Of a DNA stretch of 64,000 nucleotides, positions 47,414-56,562 are shown one piece after another. This stretch comes from Oxalobacteraceae bacterium (GTDB lineage: Bacteria > Pseudomonadota > Gammaproteobacteria > Burkholderiales > Burkholderiaceae_D): NCBI GenBank assembly GCA_010024875.1, contig RGFZ01000001.1, positions 62,001-126,000 on the forward strand. The letters run 5' to 3'. How positions within the stretch are numbered: the stretch's first letter is position 1; the number at the start of each line of letters is the position of its first letter. Both the position numbers and the translations under genes were made by a program. A model generated the notes under the pieces. The model was not told where the DNA came from. It saw only the letters and a program-made list of their open reading frames with translations, and made no database searches.

Positions 47414-48337
47414 ATGCGTCCGTCACATGCCCCCACCGCCGAGGTTCCCGTTTTCCAGCTGTATGGGGAAAACGGCGCGGCGCCGACGCCAGATCCGATC
47501 CATTGTGAATCCATTGCCGAGCGCAGCCGCTTGCACAATTGGGAGATCAGGCCGCACCGCCATCATGGGCTGTTCCAATTGCTGTGGCTGGAAGATGGAC
47601 AGGCCCGGTGCCAGCTGGATGAAGCGCGGCTCGACCTTTCCGGAGGTACGGCGCTGATGGTGCCGCAGCATTGCGTGCATGGTTTCCAGTTTTCGCCAGA
47701 TGCCTGCGGGTTGGTGGTGACGGTGGCTTATTCCCTGCTGGGTTCGCTTGGCGCGAGCTTGTCAGAGGAGATCTCTCACCTGAGCATTGCCTGGTCTTTT
47801 CGTCTGACAGATGCCGCCGGTGGCTTCGAGGCGGCAATGCGAGCGTTGCGAGCCGAGTACGACGGATACGATGCCCATCGCTCGGCGGTGATGGTCGCAC
47901 AATTGTCGATCGCCCTTGGCTGTCTGTTGCGATTATCAGAGCATCGCGCAGCCGACAATGACCGGGCAGTGCCGGCGCGTGCGCGTCAGCATGTCGCCCG
48001 TTTTATCGCGCTAGTGGATGCAGCGTATGCCGGACAGTCAGGTCTCGAGTATTACGCCAGCCAGATCGGCATCAGCGCCGCGCATCTGAATGCCTCGTGC
48101 CGTCAGGTCACAGGACAGTCGGCGCTATCGATTATTCATGCGCGCTCGATGCGCGAGGCGCGCCGACTGCTGGTCTACACATCGATGACGATACGAGACG
48201 TATCGGATACGCTCGGCTTTTCTGATCCTGCGTATTTCACGCGTTTTTTCAAGCGTAATGCCGGCCTGTCGCCGCGTGATTTTCGTCTGCATGCCACCTC
48301 ATGGAATGCAGGCAGTGCACCGATCTCATCGTCCTGA
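47414..48337 (+). CDS. pobR: AraC-family regulator, probable PobR
   Basis: AraC/XylS activator of 307 residues from MRPSHAPTAE; the frame reaches back to 47324, but the pobA-pobR promoter region must lie there. The N-terminal cupin-like part carries RPHRHHGLFQLLWLEDG, and the C-terminal two-helix DNA-binding domain ends VSDTLGFSDPAYFTRFFKRN. Divergence from pobA matches the AraC-type PobR activators described in pseudomonads, so 4-hydroxybenzoate is the expected effector. The name rests on context rather than a diagnostic residue. Confidence 0.82.
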   Translation: MRPSHAPTAEVPVFQLYGENGAAPTPDPIHCESIAERSRLHNWEIRPHRHHGLFQLLWLEDGQARCQLDEARLDLSGGTALMVPQHCVHGFQFSPDACGLVVTVAYSLLGSLGASLSEEISHLSIAWSFRLTDAAGGFEAAMRALRAEYDGYDAHRSAVMVAQLSIALGCLLRLSEHRAADNDRAVPARARQHVARFIALVDAAYAGQSGLEYYASQIGISAAHLNASCRQVTGQSALSIIHARSMREARRLLVYTSMTIRDVSDTLGFSDPAYFTRFFKRNAGLSPRDFRLHATSWNAGSAPISSS

Positions 48338-48379
48338 CTATCTACTTGAGAAACAAAGTGCTGCGGTCGATGTCAATAT

Positions 48380-49315
48380 TCAAGGCAGCAGCATGGATAG
48401 TTCTGCCGCCGCATTCAGCAGCACCGGCAGGAATGTCTGTTCCATCTGCGCACGCGAGACGCGCGTGGCTTGTGCCCCTACATTGATGGCCGCCATCACG
48501 GTCCCCGTCGCTCCTCTGACTGGCACGGCGATGGAGCGCAGACCGATTTCGAGCTCTTCCTCGACAACTGCGAAGCCCTGCTGCAGAGTTTCGGCGAGGA
48601 TTTCGCGCAACCTTTCTTCGGACACTACGGTGCGGTCGGTGTAAGGCCTCAGCGGCACACGCGACAGGTAGGCATTCAGCTCTTCCGATGGCAATGCCGC
48701 CAGCAGTACGCGGCCGAGTGAGGTGCAGTAGGCTGGCAGACGGCTGCCCGAATTCAGCGCGATCGACATCACCCGGGTGGTCTGCGAGCGCGAGATGTAC
48801 AGCACCTCGTCCTGCTCGAATACCGCCAGTGAGCAGGATTCACCTAGCCTCTGGCTCACCTGGTTCAAGCAGGGTTGGGCCGACACCGTCAGTGGTGTGG
48901 AGGACAGATACGAATATCCCAGCATCAGTATCTTCGGCTTGAGAAAAAAATTGTTCGCTTCGGAGCCCGCGTAGCCGAGCTGCTTCAGCGTGTACAGGCA
49001 GCGACGCACAGCTGCGCGCGGTATGCCTGTCTTGTGACTGATTTGTGCGATCGTCATTGCGCGACGGTGATCGCTGAATGCCTTGACCACCGCGAGGCCG
49101 CGCGCGAGGGAGGTCATGAAGCTGGGATCGGTCAGCGCCTCGATTTCCTCGGCGATCGTGAGCGGACGAGGGAGTTTTGCAGTGGAAGCAGATTCCGGTG
49201 CGAGTGACCGGGTATCGCTGGCGGCTAGCGGTGCAGGTGCGGTATCTGTCGTGGTGTCATTCATGTCGGGCAAAGTGATATTTTGCGTGTTTGGATCGCG
49301 GTCGAATCGGATCAT
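48380..49315 (-). CDS. pcaR: IclR-family regulator of the pca genes (PcaR/PcaU type)
   Basis: IclR-type regulator, 311 residues from the ATG at 49315; a second ATG at 49264 (MNDTTTDTA) would give 294, and neither has a clear ribosome-binding site. The N-terminal winged helix contains FMTSLARGLAVVKAFSDHRR and TGIPRAAVRRCLYTLKQLGY, close to PcaR/PcaU. The effector domain includes LPAYCTSLGRVLLAALP. In Pseudomonas, PcaR responds to beta-ketoadipate. It diverges from pcaI, whose upstream region has a PcaR-like palindrome. Confidence 0.88.
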   Translation of the reverse strand: MIRFDRDPNTQNITLPDMNDTTTDTAPAPLAASDTRSLAPESASTAKLPRPLTIAEEIEALTDPSFMTSLARGLAVVKAFSDHRRAMTIAQISHKTGIPRAAVRRCLYTLKQLGYAGSEANNFFLKPKILMLGYSYLSSTPLTVSAQPCLNQVSQRLGESCSLAVFEQDEVLYISRSQTTRVMSIALNSGSRLPAYCTSLGRVLLAALPSEELNAYLSRVPLRPYTDRTVVSEERLREILAETLQQGFAVVEEELEIGLRSIAVPVRGATGTVMAAINVGAQATRVSRAQMEQTFLPVLLNAAAELSMLLP

Positions 49316-49649
49316 GAGCCGCTACTTTGGTGCAATTGCTAGCTCAGTCAGTTGAAATCCGACTGAGAAACTCTGTGTTGTCCTTCAAGGCCTGCGTGTC
49401 GCGCATTCACGCTTTTCGGAGCGAACACAAGCTGCTGTCTGCGTTCTTTCCGCAGCTTTGCGAGATGGTCAATGAACCCGTGCTGTTGAAGCGGTGTTAC
49501 CGTAGCGGAACTTGATATTCTTTTGATAATTCTCGCTTTTTACGAGCACTCGTTCATTTACACGGAAGGGTTTGCGAATTTTTTTGTTGCGCGAGGAGCA
49601 CAGTTGTCGGCATCTGATCGCAAAACAATCGTTGGTCCGGCGCTCTGCT

Positions 49650-49666
49650 TGTCCGACGACCGAACA
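49650..49666. promoter_or_regulatory. Secondary PcaR-like site
   Basis: TGTCCGACGACCGAACA has the CGAACA right half and a 5-of-6 left half of the main site. Its centre is 88 bp upstream of the main palindrome, about eight helical turns, so cooperative binding would be possible. Confidence 0.5.
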
Positions 49667-49737
49667 CAAAATGCGGGATGTGTATTGCGGCAGTTTTTCC
49701 GCAAATATACACTCAGGGTGTTCTGTAGTCAGACAAA

Positions 49738-49754
49738 TGTTCGATAAACGAACA
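49738..49754. promoter_or_regulatory. PcaR-type operator upstream of pcaI
   Basis: TGTTCGATAAACGAACA is a 17-bp palindrome with perfect 6-bp arms. It closely resembles the GTTCGATAA-type PcaR boxes known upstream of pca genes in Pseudomonas putida, which overlap the -10 region. The GATAAA inside it could serve as a -10. Confidence 0.75.
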
Positions 49755-49835
49755 ATTGCTGGACTTCTAACCGGCCAAAACGCTCGAAAAATCCGCATCA
49801 GCAGCGAATGCCCGCCACGCATAAAGGACGATGAT

Positions 49836-50510
49836 TTGGTCAACAAGATTTATCTCGGGCCCGACGCCGCCGTCGCGGGCATATCTGATGGCGCAACAAT
49901 CATGATCGGTGGCTTCGGCAATGCCGGCATGCCACGCGAACTGATCGACGCGGTGATTACGCAGGGGGCAACGGACCTGACCATCGTTAACAACAATGCC
50001 GGCAATGGCGACACAGGACTGGCCGCGCTGCTGGCTGCCGGCCGTGTAAGAAAGATCATTTGCTCATTTCCGCGCCAGACGGATTCTCACGTGTTCGACG
50101 GGCTCTATCGCAGCGGCAAGATCGAACTGGAACTGACACCGCAGGGCAATCTCGCCGAACGCATCCGCGCAGCGGGCGCGGGCATAGGCGCATTTTTTAC
50201 ACCCACCGGCTACGGCACACAGCTGGCCGAGGGTAAGGAGACCCGATTCATCAATGGCCGGCACTACGTACTCGAATACCCGATTCATGCAGACTATGCG
50301 CTGATCAAGGCGGAAAAAGCTGACCGTTGGGGCAATTTGGTCTATCGGAAGGCTGCGCGTAACTTCGGCCCCATCATGGCAATGGCGGCCACTTGCTCGA
50401 TCGTGCAAGTCAGCAAGGTGGTTGAATTGGGCGAACTTGATGCAGAGGCCATCGTCACTCCGGGAATTTTCGTGCAGCGAGTCGTGCAGATCGCTGGGGG
50501 GTGTTCATGA
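49836..50510 (+). CDS. pcaI: 3-oxoadipate CoA-transferase subunit A
   Basis: Alpha subunit of the enzyme that moves CoA from succinyl-CoA to 3-oxoadipate. The family N-terminus (NKIYLGPDAAVAGISDGATI) begins right after a TTG at 49836 that has AAAGGA 7 nt upstream, so I take TTG as the start, giving 224 residues; no ATG or GTG fits. MIGGFGNAGMPRELIDA is the conserved glycine-rich block. The stop overlaps the pcaJ start (ATGA). Confidence 0.9.
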   Translation: MVNKIYLGPDAAVAGISDGATIMIGGFGNAGMPRELIDAVITQGATDLTIVNNNAGNGDTGLAALLAAGRVRKIICSFPRQTDSHVFDGLYRSGKIELELTPQGNLAERIRAAGAGIGAFFTPTGYGTQLAEGKETRFINGRHYVLEYPIHADYALIKAEKADRWGNLVYRKAARNFGPIMAMAATCSIVQVSKVVELGELDAEAIVTPGIFVQRVVQIAGGCS

Positions 50511-51145
50511 AGCGTTTCAGTAAAGATGAGATCGCGCAGAAAGTCGCGCGCGACATTGCGCCCGGCACGTATGTGAATCTGGGTATAGGCCTCCCTACGC
50601 TGGTTGCCAATCATCTCGATCCGTCGAAAGAGGTGCTTTTGCATAGTGAGAATGGCATCCTTGGCATGGGGCCGGCACCCCGGTCCGGTGAGGAGGATGA
50701 AGATCTGATCAATGCGGGGAAGCAGCCAGTGACACTGCTGACCGGCGGCGCATATTTTCATCATGCGGATTCGTTTGCAATGATGCGCGGCGGGCATCTC
50801 GATATCTGTGTGCTGGGCGCTTTTCAGGTGTCGCGTCATGGCGATCTCGCCAACTGGCACACAGGTGCGCCGGATGCCATACCCGCCGTCGGTGGCGCGA
50901 TGGATCTAGCCATTGGTGCCAAGCGTGTGTTTGTGACGATGGAATTGCAAACTAAAACTGGCGAGAGCAAGCTGGTGGAGCGCTGCACCTACCCGCTCAC
51001 GGGAGTCGGCTGTGTCAGCCGGGTGTATACCGACCTCGCGGTCATCGACATCGACGCAGGGGCGTTGCGCGTTCGCGAAATGGCCGAGGGAGTCAGCCTC
51101 CCCGAACTAGAACGCATCGTCGGGCTGTCATTGGCTACTGCCTGA
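50507..51145 (+). CDS. pcaJ: 3-oxoadipate CoA-transferase subunit B
   Basis: Beta subunit carrying the catalytic glutamate, Glu48 in SENGILGMGP. The 212 residues from the ATG at 50507 also show NLGIGLPTLVANHL and GGHLDICVLGAFQV. It overlaps pcaI by 4 nt and has a GGGGGG ribosome-binding site; a GTG two codons upstream is possible. pcaF follows after 63 nt. Confidence 0.94.
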   Translation: MKRFSKDEIAQKVARDIAPGTYVNLGIGLPTLVANHLDPSKEVLLHSENGILGMGPAPRSGEEDEDLINAGKQPVTLLTGGAYFHHADSFAMMRGGHLDICVLGAFQVSRHGDLANWHTGAPDAIPAVGGAMDLAIGAKRVFVTMELQTKTGESKLVERCTYPLTGVGCVSRVYTDLAVIDIDAGALRVREMAEGVSLPELERIVGLSLATA

Positions 51146-51208
51146 TCACAAAAACAGATCCGCCGTCATGGCGATCAGCGTGGATTAATTTAATTTTCTG
51201 GATCTCAC

Positions 51209-52411
51209 ATGAAACAAGCTTTTATCTGCGACGCGTTACGCACGCCCATCGGACGCTTCGGCGGCGCGCTCAAGGATCTGCGCGCCGATGATTTGGGCGC
51301 TATCCCTCTGCGTGCTTTACAGGAGCGTAATCCGACCGTCGACTGGTCTGCGGTGAATGAAGTCCTGTTTGGCTGCGCGAACCAGGCAGGCGAGGATAAT
51401 CGTAACGTCGCGCGGATGTCTGCGCTGCTTTCCGGGCTGCCGATCGAGGTGCCGGGCGCTACGATCAATCGCTTGTGTGGCTCCGGCATGGATGCTGTGG
51501 GCTCTGCCGCGCGCGCGATTAAATCCGGCGAAGCGGGACTCATGATTGCGGGCGGAGTTGAGTCGATGACGCGCGCCCCTTTTGTGATGGGCAAGGCGGA
51601 CAGTGCTTTCTCGCGCAATGCGCACATTTTTGACACCACCATAGGCTGGCGCTTCATCAATCCACAGATGAAGGCGATGTATGGGGTGGACTCCATGCCT
51701 GAAACTGCAGAGAACGTCGCTGTCGATTATCAGATCAGCCGAGCCGACCAGGATGCGTTCGCAGTCGCCAGTCAGAACAAGGCGGCCGCAGCGCAGGCCA
51801 ATGGCGTGCTGGCAGAGGAAATCGTACCTGTCAGCATTCCACAAAAAAAAGGCGAGACGGTGAAGGTGCTGCATGATGAGCATCCACGCTCGACGAGCAT
51901 TGAAGCGCTGGCAAAGCTGAAAGGTGTGGTGACCCCGGAAGGGTCGGTTACGGCAGGAAATGCATCGGGTGTCAATGATGGCGCGTGCGTATTGCTGCTT
52001 TCGGATGAGGAACATGCGCGACGTTTCGGACTGACGCCGAAGGCCCGAGTAGTCGGCATGGCAACCGCGGGTGTGCCGCCGAGGGTCATGGGTATCGGAC
52101 CGGTTCCCGCCGTACAGAAACTTTTGCAGCAAACGGGCATGACCCTGGCGCAAATGGATGTGATCGAACTCAATGAGGCTTTCGCGGCGCAGGGTTTGGC
52201 AGTGCTGCGCCAGCTCGGTATCGCGGACAATGATCCACGCGTGAACCCGAATGGCGGCGCGATAGCGCTGGGCCATCCGCTGGGTATGAGTGGCGCACGG
52301 CTGGTAACGACAGCGATGTATCAGTTGCACCGCGGTGGAGGACGCTACGCCCTGTGCACCATGTGCATTGGGGTCGGGCAGGGGATTGCGATCATCATAG
52401 AGCGACTATAA
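51209..52411 (+). CDS. pcaF: 3-oxoadipyl-CoA thiolase
   Basis: Thiolase that splits 3-oxoadipyl-CoA into succinyl-CoA and acetyl-CoA, the last step of the beta-ketoadipate pathway. The 400 residues have the acylated Cys90 (INRLCGSGMDAVG), NEAFAAQGLAVLRQLG, the GGAIALGHPLGMSGAR histidine block and the C-terminal CTMCIGVGQG. It lies within the pcaIJF unit. A run of eight A occurs at about 51842-51849 inside the gene; the frame is intact. Confidence 0.95.
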   Translation: MKQAFICDALRTPIGRFGGALKDLRADDLGAIPLRALQERNPTVDWSAVNEVLFGCANQAGEDNRNVARMSALLSGLPIEVPGATINRLCGSGMDAVGSAARAIKSGEAGLMIAGGVESMTRAPFVMGKADSAFSRNAHIFDTTIGWRFINPQMKAMYGVDSMPETAENVAVDYQISRADQDAFAVASQNKAAAAQANGVLAEEIVPVSIPQKKGETVKVLHDEHPRSTSIEALAKLKGVVTPEGSVTAGNASGVNDGACVLLLSDEEHARRFGLTPKARVVGMATAGVPPRVMGIGPVPAVQKLLQQTGMTLAQMDVIELNEAFAAQGLAVLRQLGIADNDPRVNPNGGAIALGHPLGMSGARLVTTAMYQLHRGGGRYALCTMCIGVGQGIAIIIERL

Positions 52412-52413
52412 AC

Positions 52414-52451
52414 ATTGTCGCTGAACATGAGCGGTCTGCGTGAGCGACAAT
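52414..52451. repeat. Inverted repeat after pcaF
   Basis: ATTGTCGCT and AGCGACAAT form a 9-bp perfect stem with a 20-nt loop, starting 2 nt after the pcaF stop. No T run follows, so it is not a standard terminator. It may protect the pcaIJF transcript or serve as an operator. Confidence 0.5.
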
Positions 52452-52490
52452 CAACACCGAGATAAAAACAAACATAAAAAAGATCAGAGC

Positions 52491-52506
52491 GGGATCAGAT
52501 GATCCC
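52491..52506. repeat. GGGATCA palindrome before pcaH
   Basis: GGGATCA-ga-TGATCCC lies 27 nt upstream of the pcaH ATG. It is short enough to be an operator half-site pair and would sit in the pcaH leader. No regulator match is known to me. Confidence 0.4.
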
Positions 52507-52532
52507 GAGCAATCCGAGACAAGGAAGATCGC

Positions 52533-53237
52533 ATGTCCGTACTTCACCCCTACCGCCGGTCCGCGCCGGGCGAACAGCCTGACTATTTATCGCCGGCCTA
52601 TGCATCGACCGTCAAACGCTCACCATCGCAGCCGCTGATTATGCTCCAGCAGTCGCTGTCGGAAATGACGGGGCCAGTCTTCGGGCACGAGCGCGTGAAG
52701 CCCGGCGATGCCGACCTCACCCGACAGCACACAGGAGCGCCGCTGGGTGAGCGCATCATCGTTGCCGGACGGGTGCTAGATGAAGATGGTAAGCCGGTGC
52801 GCAACACATTGGTCGAGTTGTGGCAAGCCAATGCCGCAGGCAGATATCAGCACAAGAATGACAATCACGATGCGCCGCTCGATCCGAACTTTACCGGCAC
52901 TGGTCGCACGATGACGGACGAGCAGGGGAATTATCGTTTCATCACGATACGACCGGGTGCTTACCCATGGCGCAATCACCCGAATGCCTGGCGGCCGGCG
53001 CATATTCATTTTTCACTGTTCGGTCATGCGTTTGCGACGCGGCTGGTCACCCAGATGTATTTTCCCGGTGATCCGCTATTGTTACTTGATCCGATCTACA
53101 ACAGCGTGACGGATGAAAAAGCACGGCAGCGGATGATCTCGCAGTTTGATATCAATCTGACCGAGCCGGAGCAGGCACTCGGATTCCGATTCGATATCGT
53201 CCTGCGCGGACGCAATGCGACGCCCAGGGAGAAATGA
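52533..53237 (+). CDS. pcaH: Protocatechuate 3,4-dioxygenase beta subunit
   Basis: Iron-bearing subunit of the intradiol dioxygenase that opens protocatechuate to 3-carboxy-cis,cis-muconate. The 234-residue protein shows the intradiol block RVLDEDGKPVRNTLVELWQA, followed by NAAGRYQHKND, and the iron-ligand region with WRPAHIHFSLFG and QMYFPGDPL (His and Tyr ligands). It begins a second part of the pca set after a 121-nt gap and is followed immediately by pcaG. Confidence 0.95.
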   Translation: MSVLHPYRRSAPGEQPDYLSPAYASTVKRSPSQPLIMLQQSLSEMTGPVFGHERVKPGDADLTRQHTGAPLGERIIVAGRVLDEDGKPVRNTLVELWQANAAGRYQHKNDNHDAPLDPNFTGTGRTMTDEQGNYRFITIRPGAYPWRNHPNAWRPAHIHFSLFGHAFATRLVTQMYFPGDPLLLLDPIYNSVTDEKARQRMISQFDINLTEPEQALGFRFDIVLRGRNATPREK

Positions 53238-53238
53238 G

Positions 53239-53826
53239 GTGAGTGCCGAAAAAAATCTCCGGCTCGGTGCCACACCATCTCAGACGGTTGGTCCTTATCT
53301 GCATATCGGCCTTGACTGGCTGACCACGACTGAACTGGCCGGTCCCGGCGTCGCAGGCGAGCGCATCGTGATACAAGGACGATTGTTTGACGCAGACCGA
53401 GCGCCAATTCCTGATGGCGTAATCGAGATTTGGCAGGCGAATTCACATGGACGTTACGCGCATCCCGATGATGATCGCGCATTGCCGCTCGAGTCGACGT
53501 TCGTTGGTTTTGGCCGCACGCCCACCGGTGGCAATGGAGAATTTCGTTTCTCGACGATTAAGCCAGGCAGGGTGCCCGCGGTGAACGAGCAACCACAGGC
53601 GCCCCACATCATGGTGAATGTATTCGCCCGCGGTCTGCTCAGGCAGGCAGTTACAAGAATTTATTTTCCGGAAGACGATCATGCGTTGGACCCGGTGATG
53701 GCCATGGTGCCAGCAAATCGCCGCATGACTCTGATTGCGCAGCCCGTTGCGGGGCAGGCCGGCGTGTTCGAATGGAATATTTTGCTGGGCGGCGATCAGA
53801 ATGAAACCGTCTTCTTCGATGTCTGA
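53239..53826 (+). CDS. pcaG: Protocatechuate 3,4-dioxygenase alpha subunit
   Basis: Alpha subunit that forms the active-site cleft with PcaH. It starts at GTG, 1 nt after the pcaH stop, with AGGGAG upstream, giving 195 residues; TPSQTVGPYLHIGL and VIEIWQANSHGRYAHPDDD are family sequences. It lacks the full iron-ligand set, as expected for alpha. pcaB follows after 24 nt. Confidence 0.93.
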   Translation: MSAEKNLRLGATPSQTVGPYLHIGLDWLTTTELAGPGVAGERIVIQGRLFDADRAPIPDGVIEIWQANSHGRYAHPDDDRALPLESTFVGFGRTPTGGNGEFRFSTIKPGRVPAVNEQPQAPHIMVNVFARGLLRQAVTRIYFPEDDHALDPVMAMVPANRRMTLIAQPVAGQAGVFEWNILLGGDQNETVFFDV

Positions 53827-53850
53827 TACCTACCGATTGAGTTGTTACCA

Positions 53851-55206
53851 ATGAACTCCAGCCGTCTCACTCAAGCGATGTCTTCCAGTGAAGGCATGTC
53901 GCAAATTTTTTCACCTGTCAATACTGTTCAGCGTATGCTCGATGTGGAAGCTGCGTTGGCGCAAGCGCTTGCCGCCGAGGGCATGATTCCTCAGGACGCT
54001 GCACAGACTATTCTTGAGATCTGTGTCGCTGCGAACATTGATCTCAAAGCGCTGGCGCGAGATGCTGGCGATGCTGGCAATCTGGCCATACCGCTGGTCA
54101 GACAACTGACTGCGCAAGTCACCGCACGTAACGCGGAGGCCTCACGCTATGTGCACTGGGGAGCGACCAGTCAGGACGTGATCGATACTGGCATGGTCCT
54201 GCAATTGCGTGAGGCCTTGCAGTTAATTAGGGTGGAGCTTGCAGAGCTGGCGGATGCGCTCGCTGCTCTGGCCCATCGTTATCGTCATGTACCCATGATG
54301 GGCCGTACCTGGATGCAGCATGCGTTGCCGATCACCTTTGGCTTGAAGGCTGCGGGCTGGCTTGATGCAGTGCTACGCCATCAGGACAGGATCAATTCGC
54401 TTGGCCAGCGCATCGGCGTCTTGCAATTCGGAGGCGCTTCAGGATCGCTGGCCAGTCTCGGCGACCAGGGATTGGCAGTCGCCCATGCGTTGGCGAGCGA
54501 GTTGGCACTCGAGCTGCCCGCAGTACCTTGGCATGGTCATCGTGACAGGATGACCGAAGTGGCGACAACGCTGGGACTACTGACCGGAACGCTGGGAAAG
54601 ATCGCGCGAGATATTTCCTTGCAAATGCAAACCGAGGTTACCGAATTATCGGAGCCCTTCACCCATGGGCGCGGTGGTTCATCCACGATGCCGCACAAGC
54701 GCAATCCGGTCGGTTGCGCAGCAGTGTTGGCCGCTTCCGGACGCGTGCCGGCACTGGTATCGACCATGTTGTCTGCGATGGTGCAGGAGCATGAGCGTGC
54801 GCTGGGTGGCTGGCAAGCGGAATGGGACACTTTGCCGCAAATCACGGAGCTAGCCGGTGCAGCACTGGTACAGTTGCGTAAGGTCGTCGAAGGTTTGCAA
54901 GTCGATGAGTCGCGTATGCGAGCCAACATCGATCTCACGCGAGGATTGGTGATGGCCGAGGCCGTCTCGCTCGCATTAGGTCGGCATGTGGGGCGCGCAG
55001 CAGCGCATGAGCTTGTCGAGGCGGCCTGCGCAGAGGCCTTGCGGAGCACTGCAACGCTGCAGGAGGTCTTGCAGGCGGATTCGCGCGTTACGCAGCACCT
55101 GAACACCCAAACACTGGAACAGCTTTTCGATCCTTCTCATTATCTGGGGGAGGCGATTGCCTTCACCGATCGCGTACTGGTCGTACATCGTCAGCGCAAA
55201 GTTTGA
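53851..55206 (+). CDS. pcaB: 3-carboxy-cis,cis-muconate cycloisomerase
   Basis: Fumarase/aspartase-superfamily enzyme that lactonises carboxymuconate to 4-carboxymuconolactone. From the ATG at 53851 it has 451 residues; TTG at 53842 is less likely. The signature GGSSTMPHKRNPVG is present, with HWGATSQDVIDTGMVLQ and GRTWMQHALPITFG upstream, typical of PcaB. It continues the pcaHGBD order. Confidence 0.95.
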   Translation: MNSSRLTQAMSSSEGMSQIFSPVNTVQRMLDVEAALAQALAAEGMIPQDAAQTILEICVAANIDLKALARDAGDAGNLAIPLVRQLTAQVTARNAEASRYVHWGATSQDVIDTGMVLQLREALQLIRVELAELADALAALAHRYRHVPMMGRTWMQHALPITFGLKAAGWLDAVLRHQDRINSLGQRIGVLQFGGASGSLASLGDQGLAVAHALASELALELPAVPWHGHRDRMTEVATTLGLLTGTLGKIARDISLQMQTEVTELSEPFTHGRGGSSTMPHKRNPVGCAAVLAASGRVPALVSTMLSAMVQEHERALGGWQAEWDTLPQITELAGAALVQLRKVVEGLQVDESRMRANIDLTRGLVMAEAVSLALGRHVGRAAAHELVEAACAEALRSTATLQEVLQADSRVTQHLNTQTLEQLFDPSHYLGEAIAFTDRVLVVHRQRKV

Positions 55207-55248
55207 TACAGCTTATTTGATTCCCATACCGTATTCACAGGAGTCTTC

Positions 55249-56034
55249 ATGCCTTTCCTTGATACCGGCACCGGCAAACTGCACTACGAGATCGACGGAC
55301 CCGATAACGCACCGGTGCTGGTGCTGTCGAACTCACTGGGTACCACGATGGATATGTGGTTACCGCAGTTGCCTGCGTTGACCGAGCATTTCCGCGTGCT
55401 GCGCTACGACACGCGCGGCCATGGGCAGTCGGAGGTCACGACCGGGCCTTACAGCATCGCTCAGCTTGGGCGCGACGTTGTAGCCCTGCTTGATGGTCTG
55501 AACATCCCCGTTGCGCATTTCTGTGGCTTGTCGATGGGTGGCATGACCGGCATCTGGCTCGGCGTGAATGCGCCGGATCGCATCGGGCGTCTCGCCCTGT
55601 GCAATACCAGTGCGGCGATTGGTGTGCCGGAGGTCTGGAATACGCGCATCACTAAAGTGAAGCAGGAAGGGATGGAAGGCATTATCGATGCCGTGCTTGA
55701 GCGCTGGTTCACAGCAGATTTTCTGGCGCATGCGCCCGCGCAGGTGGAGCGCGTGAGGCAAATGCTCCGTAACACTTCTGCAGAGGGATACGTCGCCAAT
55801 TGCGCTGCCGTGCGTGACATGGACCAGCGCTCAGAGCTATCGCGTATCACCGCGCCGACGCTGGTCATCGGCGGCAAGCATGACAGGGCTACACCACCCG
55901 AACACGGTGAATTGATTGCGCGCGCCATACCCGGTGCAAAGTATGTGGAGCTGAACGCGGCGCATCTGTCCAACTGGGAGGTCGCACAGGCTTTCACGCA
56001 GCTACTGCTGAGCTTTCTGCTAAGTAGGCTCTGA
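55249..56034 (+). CDS. pcaD: 3-oxoadipate enol-lactonase
   Basis: Alpha/beta hydrolase that opens the enol-lactone to 3-oxoadipate. The 261 residues have LSNSLGTTMDMW as oxyanion region, nucleophile Ser95 in CGLSMGGMTG, and the C-terminal ITAPTLVIGGKHDRATPPEH and NAAHLSN with the catalytic Asp and His. GGAGT precedes the ATG. pcaC is encoded separately downstream, not fused to pcaD. Confidence 0.94.
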   Translation: MPFLDTGTGKLHYEIDGPDNAPVLVLSNSLGTTMDMWLPQLPALTEHFRVLRYDTRGHGQSEVTTGPYSIAQLGRDVVALLDGLNIPVAHFCGLSMGGMTGIWLGVNAPDRIGRLALCNTSAAIGVPEVWNTRITKVKQEGMEGIIDAVLERWFTADFLAHAPAQVERVRQMLRNTSAEGYVANCAAVRDMDQRSELSRITAPTLVIGGKHDRATPPEHGELIARAIPGAKYVELNAAHLSNWEVAQAFTQLLLSFLLSRL

Positions 56035-56175
56035 ATTCGTCCCCATTTTACGGCGAGCCAGTGCGGCTGTGCGACGCGCAGTCCATCACAATCATAGACT
56101 CAGTGCCGTTTGGAGCACCACCAAAGTTATTGGTCTCATTTAATTAGCAGCTCCCTAGAGGATTAAGGAAAAGCG

Positions 56176-56562
56176 ATGGATGAAAAAGAACGCTATGAGA
56201 CCGGCATGCAAGTGCGTCGGGCCGTGCTCGGCGATGCGCATGTTGATCGCGCGCAGGCCAATCGCACGCCATTGACTGCAGATTTTCAGGATCTGATCAC
56301 GCGCTATGCCTGGGGAGAGATCTGGACCCGGCCTGGACTGTCTAGACATACGCGCAGTCTGATGACCATCTGCATGATGGTCGCGCTCAATCGCGAAGAA
56401 GAGCTGAAGCTTCATCTGCGCGCCGCGTCGAATAACGGTGTCACACGTGACGAGATCCGGGAAGCTTTGCTGCAGGCCGCCATTTACTGCGGTGTGCCGG
56501 CGGCAAATTCGGCATTCGCACTCGCACAAAAAGTATTCGCGGAGATGGACGCAGCGGGCTGA
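56176..56562 (+). CDS. pcaC: 4-carboxymuconolactone decarboxylase
   Basis: Removes CO2 from 4-carboxymuconolactone to give the enol-lactone. The 128 residues show MQVRRAVLGDAHVDRA, TRPGLSRHTRSLMTICMM and EEELKLHLRAA, standard for PcaC. It has a good GGA site and a 141-nt gap before it, so it may carry its own promoter. It completes the protocatechuate branch. Confidence 0.94.
   Translation: MDEKERYETGMQVRRAVLGDAHVDRAQANRTPLTADFQDLITRYAWGEIWTRPGLSRHTRSLMTICMMVALNREEELKLHLRAASNNGVTRDEIREALLQAAIYCGVPAANSAFALAQKVFAEMDAAG

Larger units (their letters stand above)
49316..49835. promoter_or_regulatory. pcaR-pcaI divergent control region
   Basis: This 520-nt region has no convincing gene. It holds two PcaR-like palindromes, described separately, and between them an inverted repeat TTGCGG/CCGCAA (49685-49690 and 49699-49704). 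A frame open from 49572 runs into pcaI but has no pcaI-like sequence before 49836. The stretch 49316-49640 shows nothing else I can name. Confidence 0.6.

Noticed and set aside
49414-49430. A third PcaR-like site ending GCGAACA
   Set aside because: Only the right half matches; the left half is random.
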